A stretch of DNA of 64,000 nucleotides from Chlorella sorokiniana (GCA_025917655.1 CP084616.1:1364001-1428000); one strand, 5' to 3'. Positions 1 to 11,359 are shown, counted from the stretch's first letter. Program-made: numbers and translations. The notes: a model not told the origin generated them from the letters alone.

Positions 1-221
1 GTATGTGTGTTGGGGAAGGAGGCCAGGGGGTCAAGAAACCGTGTGGGGAGGGATGCAAGGGGCAAGAGGGGCAACCGGCACGGAGGGGAAGCAGGGACAT
101 GTCAAGAAGCGCAGTGGCTGAATGCAAGCTGGCACCGTGCAACCGGCTCCTGCTGAGGGCAAACAAGGCAGGGGGCCAGAAAGACGGGGATCAGTCATTG
201 CAGGGCGGCGGGGCCCCTCAC

Positions 222-1187
222 ACTCGTACGCGTGCGCCTTGAGGAGGAAGGAGGCGGGGGTGCCGTCGGGTGTCTGGGTCCCCACCACAAACGAGGCTTG
301 GTTGACGCCCAGCAGCGAGTCGTACCACTCGCCTGCGGCCCGGGGTGGAGGGAGGGGCAGCGCCAGCAGGGTGGAGGGGTTGAGGGGGAGCATGAGGTGG
401 CAGGAGCGCCAAGCAGTGCCTGCTGCTGGGCGCAAGGGCCCGCAACTGTGGGCAGCGCAGGGTAGCACGGCAGCGCAGCGCAGGCGTGCCGGCAGCCTTC
501 CAGGCAGCGGGGGCAGGCGGGGCTCACGGGCGCAGCCGCTTGGTTGAGCAGTCGCTGGGGGTTAGCGTGCACAGCAGGTAGCGGGTGACGTGGTAGGCGT
601 CGCCGCTGTAGCCGCGCCGCCAGGTGGGTTTCATGGGGTGGCGCTCCTCGGGCGCCGTCGGCTGCTCGTAGTCGTCGGGGACGGGGCCCCACCGTGCCGT
701 GAGCCCCGCCGGCCGGCGCTGCAGCCAACCCACCGGCCTGGGTAGTCTGAGCAGGTTGCAGGGCACCTGGCAAAGGCATTGGCTGCACATCTGTGGGCTG
801 TAGGGATGGCTGAACGGCTGCAAAATCCACATCAGCAACTTCCAAGGGCGCAGGGCCGGCAAGCCCGGTACCGGTGGGCTGCTGCTGCCGCCCAACAGCA
901 TCTGTTTGCTGCACTGCTACCACCGCTGTTGGCTGCTGCGCTGCTGGATCTTGCAGGCTGGATTGCATGCCAGATCTTGACTGGTCAGGGACAGCGGCAC
1001 GAGGGCTGTCGTCCACAGCTGTTGCCGGAAGCGGCGGCGGCGCTTGCGCCGGTGGCTGCTCCTGGGCGGGCACCTCTTGCGCATGTTCCTCGTTCAATAC
1101 TGCGGGATCTTCCCGTTTCTCCACGATTGCAAGGCCCGGGGCGGCAGGGACGCTAGGTGCTGTGAACTTGTGTTCTTGGGTCGCCAT
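222..1187 (-). CDS. Unrecognised protein, low-complexity N-terminus, gene incomplete at left edge
   Basis: The reading frame opens with ATG at 1187 (MATQEHKFTAPSV) and runs through about 150 residues rich in Ala, Pro and Gln. A better-conserved looking stretch follows in another frame (about 737-528): DDYEQPTAPEERHPMKPTW, then YSGDAYHVTRYLLCTLTPSD. It ends at a GTGAG donor at 527/526. A further exon at 332-222 starts after a GCAG acceptor and encodes GEWYDSLLGVNQASFVVGTQ and a following TPDGTPASFLLKAHAYE, ending at a GTGAGG donor. The change of frame near 737 means either a missed intron or a small indel. The last exon ends in a donor, so the gene continues towards or past position 1. I do not recognise the family. 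Exon order is well supported; exact boundaries of the first exon are not. Confidence 0.5.
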
Positions 1188-1701
1188 TTGAAGGCCCGTC
1201 GTTCAGCTGACCGGTCGAATGGCCACACCACGTTCTCACCAAGCCCCGCCAACCGTCGGGCGCTGCGCACAAGCGCCGTTGACTGTTGCGGCGGCCTTGT
1301 GACAGCGGCAGCGGCACTGGCTCTGGCCTTGCTGCCCTGCAGCGTTTGGCGACGAGTTCGACACTATACGAAGGTGGACAAGCGAATTCCGTGGCAGAAC
1401 ATGCGCCTAGGAAGGTGCTAGCATGAGCACCACGCCGACCTGCGACGCAGGCCGCCACCTGGAAGTAGTGCCCAGGCCGCACAGGCCAGCTCTGACTTGC
1501 AAGATGGACAGGCTACCACCACGACATGTAGCAGCATCTAACCAAGAAGCTCTGTCAAGGGAGGAATCCCATGGCTTTGTACATCGACACACTGCCAGTA
1601 AGGCGCCTGTTCAGCCTGAGCGCCCGGTGAACCCGCGAACAAGCGGGTGGTGCAGCGGGTTGAGCCCCTTTTGGCCTCTAGCGTATGCTTGTGAGCGTCC
1701 G
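1188..1701. other. Intergenic: 3' region of the coiled-coil gene and promoter of the left-edge gene
   Basis: No coding exon with splice support was found. Both flanking genes lie on the minus strand, so this stretch should hold the 3' UTR of the upstream gene and the promoter of the downstream one. No TGTAA signal was seen on the minus strand. Confidence 0.4.
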
Positions 1702-2559
1702 TCAGGGCCGCTTCCGCTGCTGTTGCTGCTTGCTGATGCCGTCGAGCATCCTGCGGATTGCATGGGCACTCTTTGAGCTGTGGACAGAAGGATCACAGTT
1801 GTGTTGAGACCAAGAAGCGCGCTTCTGTGGCACAAACACAATGACCCGGGCATAGCAGCACCAAGCATCAGAGTTGAAGGCATTCTGCCGGCCGTCAAGC
1901 ACCTGCACCAGCTTGACCAGCCGGCCCCGCGCCTCATCGAGTGCTGCCTGCGCATCCGCCGCCTCTTTCACCCTGGCCTCCCGAAGTTCCCGCAGTTCCT
2001 CCAGGCGTTGCTGTACTGCTGCGATTTCTGCATCTATGGTCTCCACGGCCTGGGGGTGAGGGTGAGGACAGTCTCAAGGAGGCACAGGAAGGTGGAGACC
2101 CAGGCATGTATCACTCAGCAACAAAGCCGAGCACTAGAGTAAGCACACTTGGCAGATGCCACTTTGACCTTCTTTGTCGCACCTCTTGCCGCTGCTTTAC
2201 GTCGTGCTCGATCCCTGCCACTGCTGATTCCTCCCTCTTCGCTTGCCCCTCGGCAGCAGCAGCAAGGCGGCGCTCAGACGCAGCCTCTGCCTGCAATCCA
2301 CGCTCGCCCTGGCTTGCTCTGTAGATGTCCAATCCCAACTGCAAGCAACGAAGCACGAGTCAGCGGGCAGCTGATGAGCAAGCCCTGCCTTTTACACAGC
2401 AGCGGGAATGAGACGGTGCCACTGTTGACTGCCGCTACCAGTCATCTTGGCGAGCAGCGTCTGCACAGCTCTATGGTCGCTGTACCGGCCATAAATACTT
2501 ACTATGCCCATGTAAAGGCCGGCACCGCTTCCAGCTAGCACAAAGAGGCGGTTCACCAT
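1702..2559 (-). CDS. Small membrane-anchored coiled-coil protein, family unknown
   Basis: Three exons. Exon 1 (2559-2503) encodes MVNRLFVLAGSGAGLYMGI, a short hydrophobic N-terminus that could be a signal anchor or single membrane segment, and ends at a GTAAGT donor. Exon 2 (2338-2183) follows a TTGCAG acceptor and encodes a charged helix (LGLDIYRASQGERGLQAEAA, then a KREESAVAGIEHDVKQRQE stretch). Exon 3 (from 2049) encodes a clear coiled coil (TIDAEIAAVQQRLEELREL) and then ALDEARGRLVKLVQVLDGRQ. All junctions are in phase 0. The frame stays open to a stop at 1702, but the last 40 residues lack the coiled-coil character, so another intron or earlier end is possible. It shares a 471-bp divergent intergenic region with ClpP. 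No known family was recognised. Confidence 0.6.
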
Positions 2560-3030
2560 GGCGTAGGCTGCTCACTGTGCGTAACGGGAGTAATGTATGC
2601 TTCAAACTAACATCAAGAGCGAAAGGACACCAATTGCGATTACGGTTTGCCCAATGAGTGCCCAAGACAGCGAAAACAGGCCACGCTGGCCCACCAGTGG
2701 AAAGACACACTGGCTTGGATGGATAGGCGTCTGAGGAAGGTGCACGGCACGCTTGTGATCTTCGTTGGCCAGCAGCAGTATGCAGACCGCAGCGGCACGC
2801 CCTGCCGTGGGCTCGGCCCCTATCAGCCGCCCATGCAAGGCGCGCAGCCTCGTACAGGTGTCGGCCAGCGCTAGGTGAGCTTAGGACATCGCTGGGGGCC
2901 CCTGTTTGGCGCTGTGGGCTTGCCAGCCCCGCGAGGCGTGGGAGCCTTCTCTGCCAGCAGGAGCAGCCCAGCCGAAAGATATGCCCTCAATCTGCTTTGA
3001 AACGCTAGTTGAGGCGCAGCGTGGGGACCC
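2560..3030. promoter_or_regulatory. Divergent intergenic region between coiled-coil gene and ClpP
   Basis: The two start codons (2559 minus, 3031 plus) face away from each other over 471 bp, so both promoters must lie here unless ClpP has an upstream leader exon. No TATA box stands out. Confidence 0.4.
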
Positions 3031-3864
3031 ATGGCCGGCTGGCGCCGCCTTAGCGGCAGGTTGCCCAGCGGCGGAGCCCAACTTCCTTTCTCCACTCCTG
3101 GCCACCTTTCGCAGGAACCCTTCCAAGCTGTGGACGCCCACCTCTCAGCGCAGCACGGACTTTGGCAGCCAGGTGGCCCCGAAAACGTCATTTACGCAGG
3201 GCAGGGCCCGCCGCCGCCCAGCCCACTCGTGGTGGAGCGCTTCCAGCAGGTCATCTCGCAGCTCTTCCAGCAGGTGAGCAACCCCACCCAGCGCACAGCA
3301 CATCGCGTGAAGCTGTTGCGGCCTGGCATGCAGGTGGTGTGCAGCAACACCACTCAGACGCCAACCCACCGCCTGTTGGCGCTGGCCCACCTGCCGCTGC
3401 TGCCTCGCCACGCCAAGTGTGGCCCTGACCACCCTCCCTGCCGCAGCGTATTGTGCGGCTAGGCGGCCCCGTGGACGATGACATGGCCAACCTGATCGTG
3501 GCGCAGCTGCTGTACCTGGACTCTGCGGAACCCAACCGCGACGTCACCCTCTACATCAACTCGCCCGGTGGCTCCGTCACCGCAGGTGCGCTGTACCACC
3601 GCCAGCCGCCTTCTGCCTGATGTTGGGCCCCTCTATCTTCTCTACACCTCTCCACCGATCTCGCCACCTGCGCCAGCACTCTCGCGGTTGCTGTTGCAGT
3701 TTGCTTGCCACCTGCTTTTGACCTCTTCCTTCCACCCCCGCAGGCATGGCCGTGTTCGACACGATGCGCCACATCCGCCCGACGTGTCCACCGTCTGCGT
3801 GGGCCTGGCCGCCTCCATGGGCGCCTTTTTGCTGGCCTCGGGCCACCAGGGCAAGCGGTACAGC

Positions 3865-3897
<33 letters not shown>

Positions 3898-4458
3898 CTG
3901 GGTGGCGCCCAGGGCCAGGCGGCAGACATCGAGATCCAGGTGGGCGCGGGCCTCTGCTGCCCGCCTGCCCGGCGTTTGCCCTGCCAACTGCCTGCCCTGC
4001 ACATCGGCGCTCCAGCCTGTGTGCCCTGCTGTGTGGGTCCTGCTCCAGCCTGTGTGCCCTGCTTCAGGACCGCTGGCTTCATTGCCCCCTCTTCCCCAAA
4101 CCCAACCCTGCAGGCCAACGAGATCCTGCACCACAAGCTGACGCTCAACGGCTACCTTGCGGAGTTCACGGGGCAGGGCATGGACACCATCACCGCCGAC
4201 ACCGACCGCGATTTCTTCATGAGCGCGCAGGAGGCGGTGGGTGGCAAGCGATGCGCTGCTTGCTGCTGCAACGCAGCAGTGGCTGGCGGCTGCAGGCACT
4301 GCACTGCTGCCGCTGCCTGGCCTCTCCGCGCATGGTGGGCGGTTGGCAGGGGTAAGGCCGCCTTGACAACGAACACCCTGGCCTAACCTTTGACTTTGCA
4401 GGTCGAGTATGGCCTCATCGACGCGGTCGTCAGCAAGCCAGCTCTGGCGATGGCGTGA
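3031..4458 (+). CDS. CLPP5: ATP-dependent Clp protease proteolytic subunit, chloroplast type (nuclear)
   Basis: Serine protease ring subunit that degrades proteins fed by Clp AAA+ chaperones, expected in the chloroplast stroma. Five exons: 3031-3273, 3447-3585, 3744-3939, 4114-4236, 4402-4458. The mature part begins near [20 protein letters not shown] and follows ClpP closely: [20 protein letters not shown], then [26 protein letters not shown] (catalytic Ser), [20 protein letters not shown] (catalytic His) and [17 protein letters not shown] (catalytic Asp). The whole triad is present. The first 45 residues are Arg/Ser/Pro-rich and can serve as transit peptide. Exon 3 contains a frame break: the MRHIRP frame and the [10 protein letters not shown] frame differ by one base at the C run 3778-3780. 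Adding one C also makes exon 3 agree in phase with its neighbours, so a one-base loss in the sequence is likely. The ClpP5-type assignment is by recalled resemblance. Confidence 0.9.
4007..4062 (+). repeat. Short direct repeat in ClpP intron 3
   Basis: The string CTCCAGCCTGTGTGCCCTGC occurs twice, 31 bp apart, inside intron 3 (3940-4113). No functional role is evident. Confidence 0.6.
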
Positions 4459-4594
4459 GCATGCCTTGCTGTCATAAGCTGGCATACAGACCCCATCTGC
4501 ATCACAGCTGTACACTGTGCCTTGATCTCTGTTTCTCAAGTCTCTTTATGTCAACAACTCGTACCCACGCAATAGCACACAGTTCTCACCCTCC

Positions 4595-4599
4595 TGTAA
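4595..4599 (+). terminator. TGTAA polyadenylation signal of ClpP
   Basis: TGTAA, the usual poly(A) signal of green algal nuclear genes, lies 137 bp after the ClpP stop codon. The gap between ClpP and the convergent one-helix gene (4459-4786) holds only 3' sequences. Confidence 0.6.
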
Positions 4600-4786
4600 C
4601 TGACTCTCGGGAGGGTTGGGCCTGACATGATTGGTGCTGTTGACAGTTCAGTAACATGCTGGCCCGGTTTGTCATGAAAGTCTTGGAAGCAATTGGGGCA
4701 TCAAATCGTTGAAATCTCTCTCACACACTCAACAGGTAGAAAACCAGGCGGGGAGGCTGGCTACCCGCGTGTCGGAGCGCTGCTCT

Positions 4787-5337
4787 TCACAACTCGAAGC
4801 CCAGGCCGTTTCCGGTGGCGAAGCCCGCCAGGTCCAGGATACCCTTGTTGGCCACCAGCTCCACCAGCAGCAGCGCAAAGAAACCAATCTGCAGCATGAG
4901 GAGTGCTTGCATGCGACGTGAACAACCGCAGGGCGTGCAGCCTTGCAGACAGGCATGGGGGAAGACCATGCTTGGGCACAGGGCATGCCTCAAGGCCAAC
5001 ACAGGCTGCCAGCCAGCGGGCTTACCATAGCCGCACGGCTGTTGAGGCGCTCTGCATTGTCCACGAAACCAAAGGTGGAAGGGACCTCCACCGGCTTCTT
5101 GGGCGGAAGCGTAACGCCCTGCAGCGCGGGAGGGTGGACACGGATGGTTACCTTGGCAGCTGCTGTGAATTTGCCAACTTGATGGTTGAAACAGGCAGCC
5201 ATGGTTGCAGAGCCTCAAACATACGAAAGGCTGCTCACCTGAGGAGGCTTCACTGCTGCCTCCGTGCGCACTGCTAGGCGCCGGGCGGGCGCCATGGTGC
5301 GTGCGGCAGCACAGCGGCTGCAGGCATTGAGCATCAT
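4787..5337 (-). CDS. One-helix chlorophyll-binding (HLIP/OHP-type) protein, chloroplast
   Basis: Small thylakoid protein of the light-harvesting superfamily, about 97 residues, thought to bind chlorophyll and carotenoid during photosystem assembly or photoprotection. Three exons in phase 0: 5337-5239, 5118-5026, 4888-4787. Exon 1 (MMLNACSRCAAARTMAPARR, then LAVRTEAAVKPPQ) is a typical transit peptide with a VRTEA-like cleavage site. Exon 2 encodes GVTLPPKKPVEV and FGFVDNAERLNSRAAM. Exon 3 encodes IGFFALLLVELVANKG and ends NGLGFEL. The chlorophyll-binding motif ExxNxRxAM spans the exon 2/3 junction and is followed by a single membrane helix. The acceptor before GVTLPP was chosen because it is the only one that keeps phase; acceptors further upstream do not. 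No indels were seen. It differs from LHC and ELIP proteins, which have three helices. Confidence 0.85.
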
Positions 5338-6094
5338 GTTCGTCAACTATTGTGATCCGCAGTTTAGATCATGCAGGTGGCAGGCCTGCAGCAACGGCAG
5401 AGTGGTGCAAGCGCAAGACAGAGGGACTGGTGCACTTGCCCCTCACCCACCTGCCCAGGCTGCAGCGCTGAAGCTGCACATTGCTGCCAAAGCTGGAGGC
5501 GACCGACTGCATCGCGGTTGGCTGGAGTGCGAGTGGGAGAAGGAGCGCGGAAAGCCAATCAGGCCAAAAAGCCGCGCGATAACCCGTTGTTGAGTTATGG
5601 AAACAGAGTATGCACAATGTGTGGGCAAACAGGCCCTTTGGACGGAACTTTTAGATCTGACCGGTACAAAAGCAGTACTCAGAATGGGCCCAGTCCAAAA
5701 CCCGCTTGGGCCTCCTATGCCAAACCTCAACCCTCCCGATCGAGCCCCAGTAGCTGCCGAACAGACTGGGCCGCTCATGGTGCTCCATAGCTGTTAACAC
5801 AACTTCAGCTGCACGTTTCAGTCTCACGGGGTCTCGCCACCCCGTTCACCGGCATCGGAAAGGAGGTTGATGGGCTTTTATGCCCTCTTACAGCGCTTTT
5901 CTCGTAACAGGGATGAGAGGTGAGGTGGGGAATCTCGCGGTTGACACCCGCGCGCGAGCACCGGAAGCGAACTTGAGCCTTCAGGCTTGATATCAACGTG
6001 CCGGGGCTGGCAAGCGACTGGTCCTGCCTTCGCTCCGTCACCCTGCCCTTGCCACTGTGGCCCCACTCTGCGACCGGCTTGCAGCGACAATATC
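5338..6094. promoter_or_regulatory. Divergent intergenic region, one-helix protein / EPL1 gene
   Basis: 757 bp separate the start of the minus-strand one-helix gene from the plus-strand EPL1 gene. No conserved exon, RNA gene or clear TATA box was recognised; it presumably holds both promoters and 5' leaders. Confidence 0.4.
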
Positions 6095-9000
6095 ATGGAC
6101 ACGCGCGTGAGGTCTCGCAGCGGCGGCACTGGGACAGGGCGACCTGCAGCAGCGGCGGCACCAGCCAGCGTCGCCCAGCCGGACGCCAAGGTGCCGCGTG
6201 TCAGCCGCGAGACCGCAGCGCTGCTGCGCGCCAATGGTTACAGTGTGCTGACCCATGAGCGGCTTCGCGGGGGTCACGAGGCCCTGGATGCCCCGTCGCA
6301 AGAGCCGCTGCAGCTCTCGCAGCCGGCATTGCCGCAGCGGCACGTGCGGGTGGCGGAGCCTGCAGCCCCTGCCGCTGCCCAGCCCAGCCGCCGCCCGGGG
6401 ACAAGCGCAAGCTGCTGGAGCCTGCATCATCCTCAGAGGACGAGCCCCGGCGCGTGCCACCCGCAGCAGCGGCGTGGCGCCGCTGACGGCGGTGCAGGCG
6501 GCGGCGCCAGGGGCCTGAAGCGCGTGCGCAGCTCCTGGAAGATGCGCCCGCTGTTTGTAGGTGGGTCCGCGCTGCCCAGCCATGGCACGGCGCTTGTGCA
6601 GGGTCCGCGGCATTGCTCGCGGCAGCCAGCAGGGCAGCGCCCACCCCGCGCTGTTGCTGATGCCTACCAACCCCTCCACCCCCCGCCCCCGGCAGACGAG
6701 CCGCTGGCGGTGTTCGTAGAGGGCCGGGACGAAGCGCTGCTGCACTACGACGGCGGCGAGTTCTATCAGTGGCTGCAGGACTGCGAGGCCGGTGCGAGCC
6801 GCCGCTCGGCACGCTGCTGCGTCAGCAGCGCCCGCGCCGCAGCCGCTGAGGCCGGCCCTGACCGCATGCGCCGACCCTGCTGTGCCCCACCACCCCCAAC
6901 CCCCCACCCCGCCGCAGGTCGTGCGGACCCCGCCGACGGCCTGCCCTACCCGCTGGTGGTGCAGGACCGAGAGATGCGCACGCTGCTGGAGGTGCGGCCG
7001 CCCGAGGCGGCGGCTGCTGAGGCGGGCGGCGCAGCATCGCCCCCGCTGCCCCCGCCACGCAGCGGCGAGGGCATCATCGTTCCCACCGTGCGGCTGCTGC
7101 CGCCGCTGGAGCAGCCCGACGAGCTGGTGCGGGAGGTGGGGCCGCCCGTGGTGCAGCGCGCGGCGGCAGAAGCGCCCGACGTGCCGGGCACCTCAGCCGT
7201 GGCGCTCGCCGCCTTGGCAGCCTGGCGCTCGGCAGAGGCGGCGGTGGCGGCGGACCCGCCCTACATCCGCTACGTGCAGGTGTGCTCTGTGCGGTGCGGT
7301 GTGATTGGTGTAGCTGCACGCTGTTGGGGGATGCCCTGGTTCGGGATGGGTGTGCTTGGGAAGGTGGCCTGCCAGCGCACCGAAGGACCCGCTCTCATGA
7401 GCCCCTCTTTGCCTGCCCCCCGGGCTGCAGCCCACCCCCGACGACCTGGACCTGGCTGTTGAGTACGACCTGGACGAGGAGGACGAGGAGTGGCTGGCGG
7501 CATACAACGCAGAGGTGGGGGCCCGTGCCTGGGTGTGCGTGTGGGCAGGAGTGCCAGGTGCAGGGGTGTTGCATGACGCCACCCTGCCGCATCCCTGTCG
7601 AGGTCTGCCGCCCGCGCTGCGACCGCAGGCCAAGCGCGCCAAGAGCCGCACAGGCCGCCGCCTGCTTGGTGAGGAGTGGATGGAGCACCTGATCGACCGC
7701 ATGGAGAAGGAATACACGGCGGAGCTGCAGGTGGGGCGGCATTGCAGAGCGCTTGGGGGTGTGCGGGTGGCGGGTGCGATGGGTATGGACCGAGGCGGAG
7801 CCGACATTGTGTTGTATGCTGCCACTCCCATGCTGCCAGTCGCCCTCGCCCGCCGCGCCCCAGCTCGCCCGCGCCGACCAGGCCCGCCCTTTACCGGCTG
7901 TGCTGCCCCCACCTTACACCCCGCAGAAGCACCCGGACAAGTGGGTGATGCAGGCGAGCGACCCCGCGGCGGCGGAGCCCCCGCCATCTCCATCCCCTCC
8001 ATCGACGACGTCTTCCCGCTGGACAAGTGCCTGCAGGTGGGGGGATGGAGATGTGTGTGTGTGTGGGGGGGGGGTCGGGCGTTGGGTGTGTATGCAGATG
8101 GCTGATACAGGGCAACAACGCCGCCCGGCCCCGCAAGCCCCGCCCGCCTTCCCGCTCACGAGCAGCCTCCTCACACACACACCCCACCCCACCCCTGCGC
8201 AGGTGCCCGGCATCAACCACTACGCCAACGTGATCCAGGCGGTGTACGCGTACTGGCGGGGCAAGGCGGCGCGGGCGGGCGCCCCCTCATCCAGCGCCTG
8301 TGGTACGAGCCGCCCTGGGACCGGCGCAAGGCGGCGCAGCGCCTGGCCAGCTCCGCGGAGGAGGGGGAGGCTGCGGGGGAGGAGGGGCCGTTCTGGGCGC
8401 AGGACTCGCCCGCCGCGCTGGCCGGCATACGGCGGCGGCGCATGGACCCGGAGGAGGCTCAGGCGCGCTTCCAGGAGATCAGGTGCGCCCGCTGAGCTGT
8501 GCGTTGGGCCTGGTTGGGGTTGGTGCCTGTCAAGTGTCTGCCAGTGCTGCCCAGCTGCAGCACGTGCCTGTGCAGCAACCCCCTGCTGCCCCACCCTCTG
8601 ACGCTCCTGCTGCCTGTCGGCGGCGTGCAGGCGCGACCTGGAGTCTGCCCGCACCCTGGCCGATCAGATCCGCAAGCGGGAGAAGCTGAAGCGGCGCGAG
8701 CTGCAGCTGTACAAGGAGGAGTGGGCGGCGCGCATGCAGGGTGGGCGGCAGCGGGCGTTGCGTGTTGGCGTTGTGCCGCCTGCGCCAGGGCTGCTGCTGG
8801 GCGTTCAGCGGTCTGGAGGTGTCACAGCCTGGTTTGCATGCATGCTTGCTGACCCGGGTCTCCCGCCTCAATCACCGCAGCCATCCGGGACGGCGCCGAG
8901 CGTGTAGTGGTGCGTGGGGGCGCGTGAAGGACCCTCCCGCCCAGCTGTCGGCGGTGTGGCGGCTGGAGCTGGCGGCGGAGGCGGAGGCGGAGGGCAGCGA

Positions 9001-11078
9001 GGGCGGCGACGAGGATGCCGTGGCGGTGGGGGCGCCCCAGGACCCGGCAGCGCAGGCGCAGGAGCGCGCGGCCCGCCTGGCCATGCGCCGCTTCGCTCGC
9101 GACGTAGGCGGCGGCGGCGGCAACGGCGGCGCAGCGCAGCCTGTGGCACGCGGCCCGGGCGCCCGCGGCCCGCGCCAGCCCCCAGCAGCGCAGGAAGGAG
9201 AGGCCGGCGGTGTCGGGGCGGGCGGCCAGCGCTCCCACCAGCCCCCTGCTCAGCCAGGGCGGCAACGTGCGGGGGCCCTCCCCAGCGCCAGGTGACCCCT
9301 GGGCCCGCCCCGTGCTGCCCATGCGGGCTGCCTCAGCTGGCGGCCGCGCTGGTGCCCGCTGGCCACCGTCGCTTCACCCTAGGCCACCGTCGCTTCACCC
9401 TAATCGCTGCTGGCCTCACCCACCCCCTCCCCTGCAGGCGTGCGCCGCGTGCCGCTGTGCGCCTGGTGCCGCTCCGCCGACTACGTCATGCTGGGCTGCG
9501 CCGCCTGCCCCCGCTGCTTCTGCTTCAAGTGCTTCCAGCGCCGCCCGGGCTGGGCATCAACAACTGGAGCAGGGCGGGTGAGGGGGCCGGGGCATTTGCT
9601 GGGAAGTAGGGCAGAGGCAGACTGGGCCACGCCTGGGCCCAGCAACTGCCGCCCCTCCCAACACGCTCACCGTGCCGTCCCTCTGCGTCCCTGCCCCTCG
9701 CAGTCAAGGACCCCGCCTATACCTGTGTCATCTGCCGGGGGCTGGAGGCGGAGGATGCGCCGTCGACAAACACCGCAGGCGCGGCGGCCGTGGCCGACGC
9801 CGCCGATGCGACGTCGCCGGGCGGCCGCGGTGCTGGGGCGCCGCAGCGCCAGCGGCAGCAGCAGGCGGAGGCGGATGCAGCGGGGCGGCGCGTGCACAAG
9901 CGGGCGCGGGAGGAGGCCGAGGAGGAGGGCGGCAGCAGCGGCGACGAGGCCGAGGAGCGGCGGCGGCGGGCGGGCGCCGCGCGGCAGCGGCCCCTGCGCG
10001 CCGCAGCAGCAGCTGGGCCAGGGCACGGCCGCGCCCGCCGGCAGCAGCTGCAGGCTGTGGCGGCGCCGCAGGCGCGCCGTGCCGCCGCCAGCGACAGCAG
10101 CGGCAGCGACGTGGACGACGAGGGGCGGCGCCGCCCAAGCAGCGGAAGCTGGGCGGCGCCGCGCTGGCCTCGCACCTACGCAGGCTGGAGCAGCGGCGGC
10201 GCGAGCGCCAGCAGCAGGCCTCGCCCGAGCCGCAGCAGGAGGAGCAGCAGCAGCAGGCGGCGCCCAGCAGCAGCGGCCGGGCCGGCGGCGAGGACGAGTG
10301 GCCGTACGCCGACATCCCGCCGCCGCCGCGCAGGCTGGGGGCGCCGCGCTGCGCAGCTACATCCGGCGGCAGCAGCAGCTGCTGGAGGCGGGGTCGGGCA
10401 GCGAGGCGGCGGGGAGCAGCGGGCAGGGGGCGCCGCTCACGGTGGCCGACCCCGAGGAGTGGCCCTTTGGCCACATCCCGCCCCCGCCCCGCCGCCTGGG
10501 CGGCGCCGCCCTGCGCAGCTACATCAAGCGCCAGGAGCAGCTGCTGGGGGGCAGGAGGGGGAGGAGGCGCGGGGGGCCGGGCGCCCCTCCCCGCCAGCTC
10601 TGACAGCGAGCACAGCCAGGGGCTGGCGGCGGGCGTGGCTGCGGCGGCGGACAGCTGGCCCTACTCCCACATCCCCGCCCCCTCCCGCAAGCTGGGCGGC
10701 GCCGCGCTGAAGAGCTACATCCGGCGGCAGGAGCTGCTGCTGGAGGAGGCGGCAGGGGGCGGCGGCGAGCCCTCGGGCAGCTCCTCGGGCACGGCAGAGG
10801 AGTTTGGGGCCAGCAGCAGCGAGGACGAGGGCGGCGCGGGGCACGCCCCCCAGCAGCGACGAGGAGCGGTCGGAGCACAAGGAGAACCGCGCGCCGGCGG
10901 GCGGCGGCACCGCCCGCTTGGCGGCGCAGCGCTCGCGTCGCACCTGCGCAAGCAGGCCGCGGCGGCGGCGGCGGCTGGGCACGCTGCTGCGCGGCGGCCC
11001 GCCGGCGGCGGCTCGGCTGGCGGCTGGCGGTCTGCCCGCGAGGCGCAGAGCCTGCGCTTGCATGCCCGCCGCGGCTGA
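6095..11078 (+). CDS. Enhancer of polycomb-like (EPL1-domain) chromatin protein with Cys-rich finger and C-terminal repeats
   Basis: EPL1-domain proteins are scaffolds of NuA4-type histone acetyltransferase complexes in the nucleus. Eleven exons: 6095-6560, 6696-6791, 6918-7279, 7431-7514, 7629-7730, 7927-8036, 8203-8482, 8631-8740, about 8880-9291, 9438-9577, 9704-11078. The hallmark acidic motif is PDDLDLAVEYDLDEEDEEWL (exon 4); further EPL1 features are EEWMEHLIDRMEKEY (exon 5), ISIPSIDDVFPLDKCLQ (exon 6) and YAYWRGKAARAG (exon 7). Exons 10-11 carry a Cys-rich finger: CAWC, then GCAACPRCFCFKC, then YTCVICRG. Exon 11 encodes a long Ala/Gln/acidic tail with five related repeats (separate entry). 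Single-base frame breaks in C or G runs occur at about 7980, 8283, 8919, 9547, 10132, 10336, 10555, 10601, 10850 and 10915, with more in exon 1 near 6400. The protein is readable only after allowing for them. Finger subclass (ADD, PHD or 4CXXC type) is uncertain. Confidence 0.8.
9361..9402 (+). repeat. Two tandem 21-bp units in an EPL1 intron
   Basis: The 21-bp unit starting GGCCACCGTCGCTTCACCCT occurs twice without gap just upstream of the exon 10 acceptor. A simple intronic duplication. Confidence 0.8.
10148..10953 (+). repeat. Protein-coding repeat array in EPL1 C-terminus
   Basis: At least five related units at about 10148, 10296, 10456, 10650 and 10914. Full units read W-P-[YF]-x-[DH]-I-P-x-P-x-R-[RK]-L followed by GGAALRSYIRRQxxLL; the middle three have both halves, the outer two only the second half (LGGAALASHLRR and LGGAALASHLRKQ). 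Units are separated by variable Gly/Ser/acidic linkers. The DNA is in different frames because of one-base breaks, yet the peptides align, so selection on protein sequence is implied. Confidence 0.75.
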
Positions 11079-11359
11079 GCTGCGTCGCGGCGGCGGGCGC
11101 ATTGCCATCCCCGCTCCTTGCTGGCTCCCCTCTCGCTTCTTATTGTGCTCAGCTTCCTTCTGTTCTCTTGCTGCCTTCTGAGCGCTTTCAGGCTGTCATT
11201 CCACTCTGCTCTCCCCGCACCTCTTCCGACTGTACCACCCTCCCTGACTTTTGAGGTGCGGCCGGCGCGACTGCCGGTTGCCCCCTCCACGCCTGTATCC
11301 CTCCTTCCCCCTGTGCAATCAGTTGCGTCCATCCGTTGCCCGCCCATTGCATCCCCGGC

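Noticed and set aside
3744-3939. ClpP as a pseudogene
   Set aside because: Only one base is missing in a C run, and all catalytic residues and splice sites are intact; sequence error is more likely.
5119-5202. One-helix protein starting at MAACFNHQVGKF or using an acceptor near 5168
   Set aside because: Those choices are out of phase with the transit-peptide exon; the acceptor at 5119 joins in phase and gives a normal protein.
6038-6907. 289-codon minus-strand open frame
   Set aside because: Shadow of EPL1 exons 1-2; no recognisable motifs.
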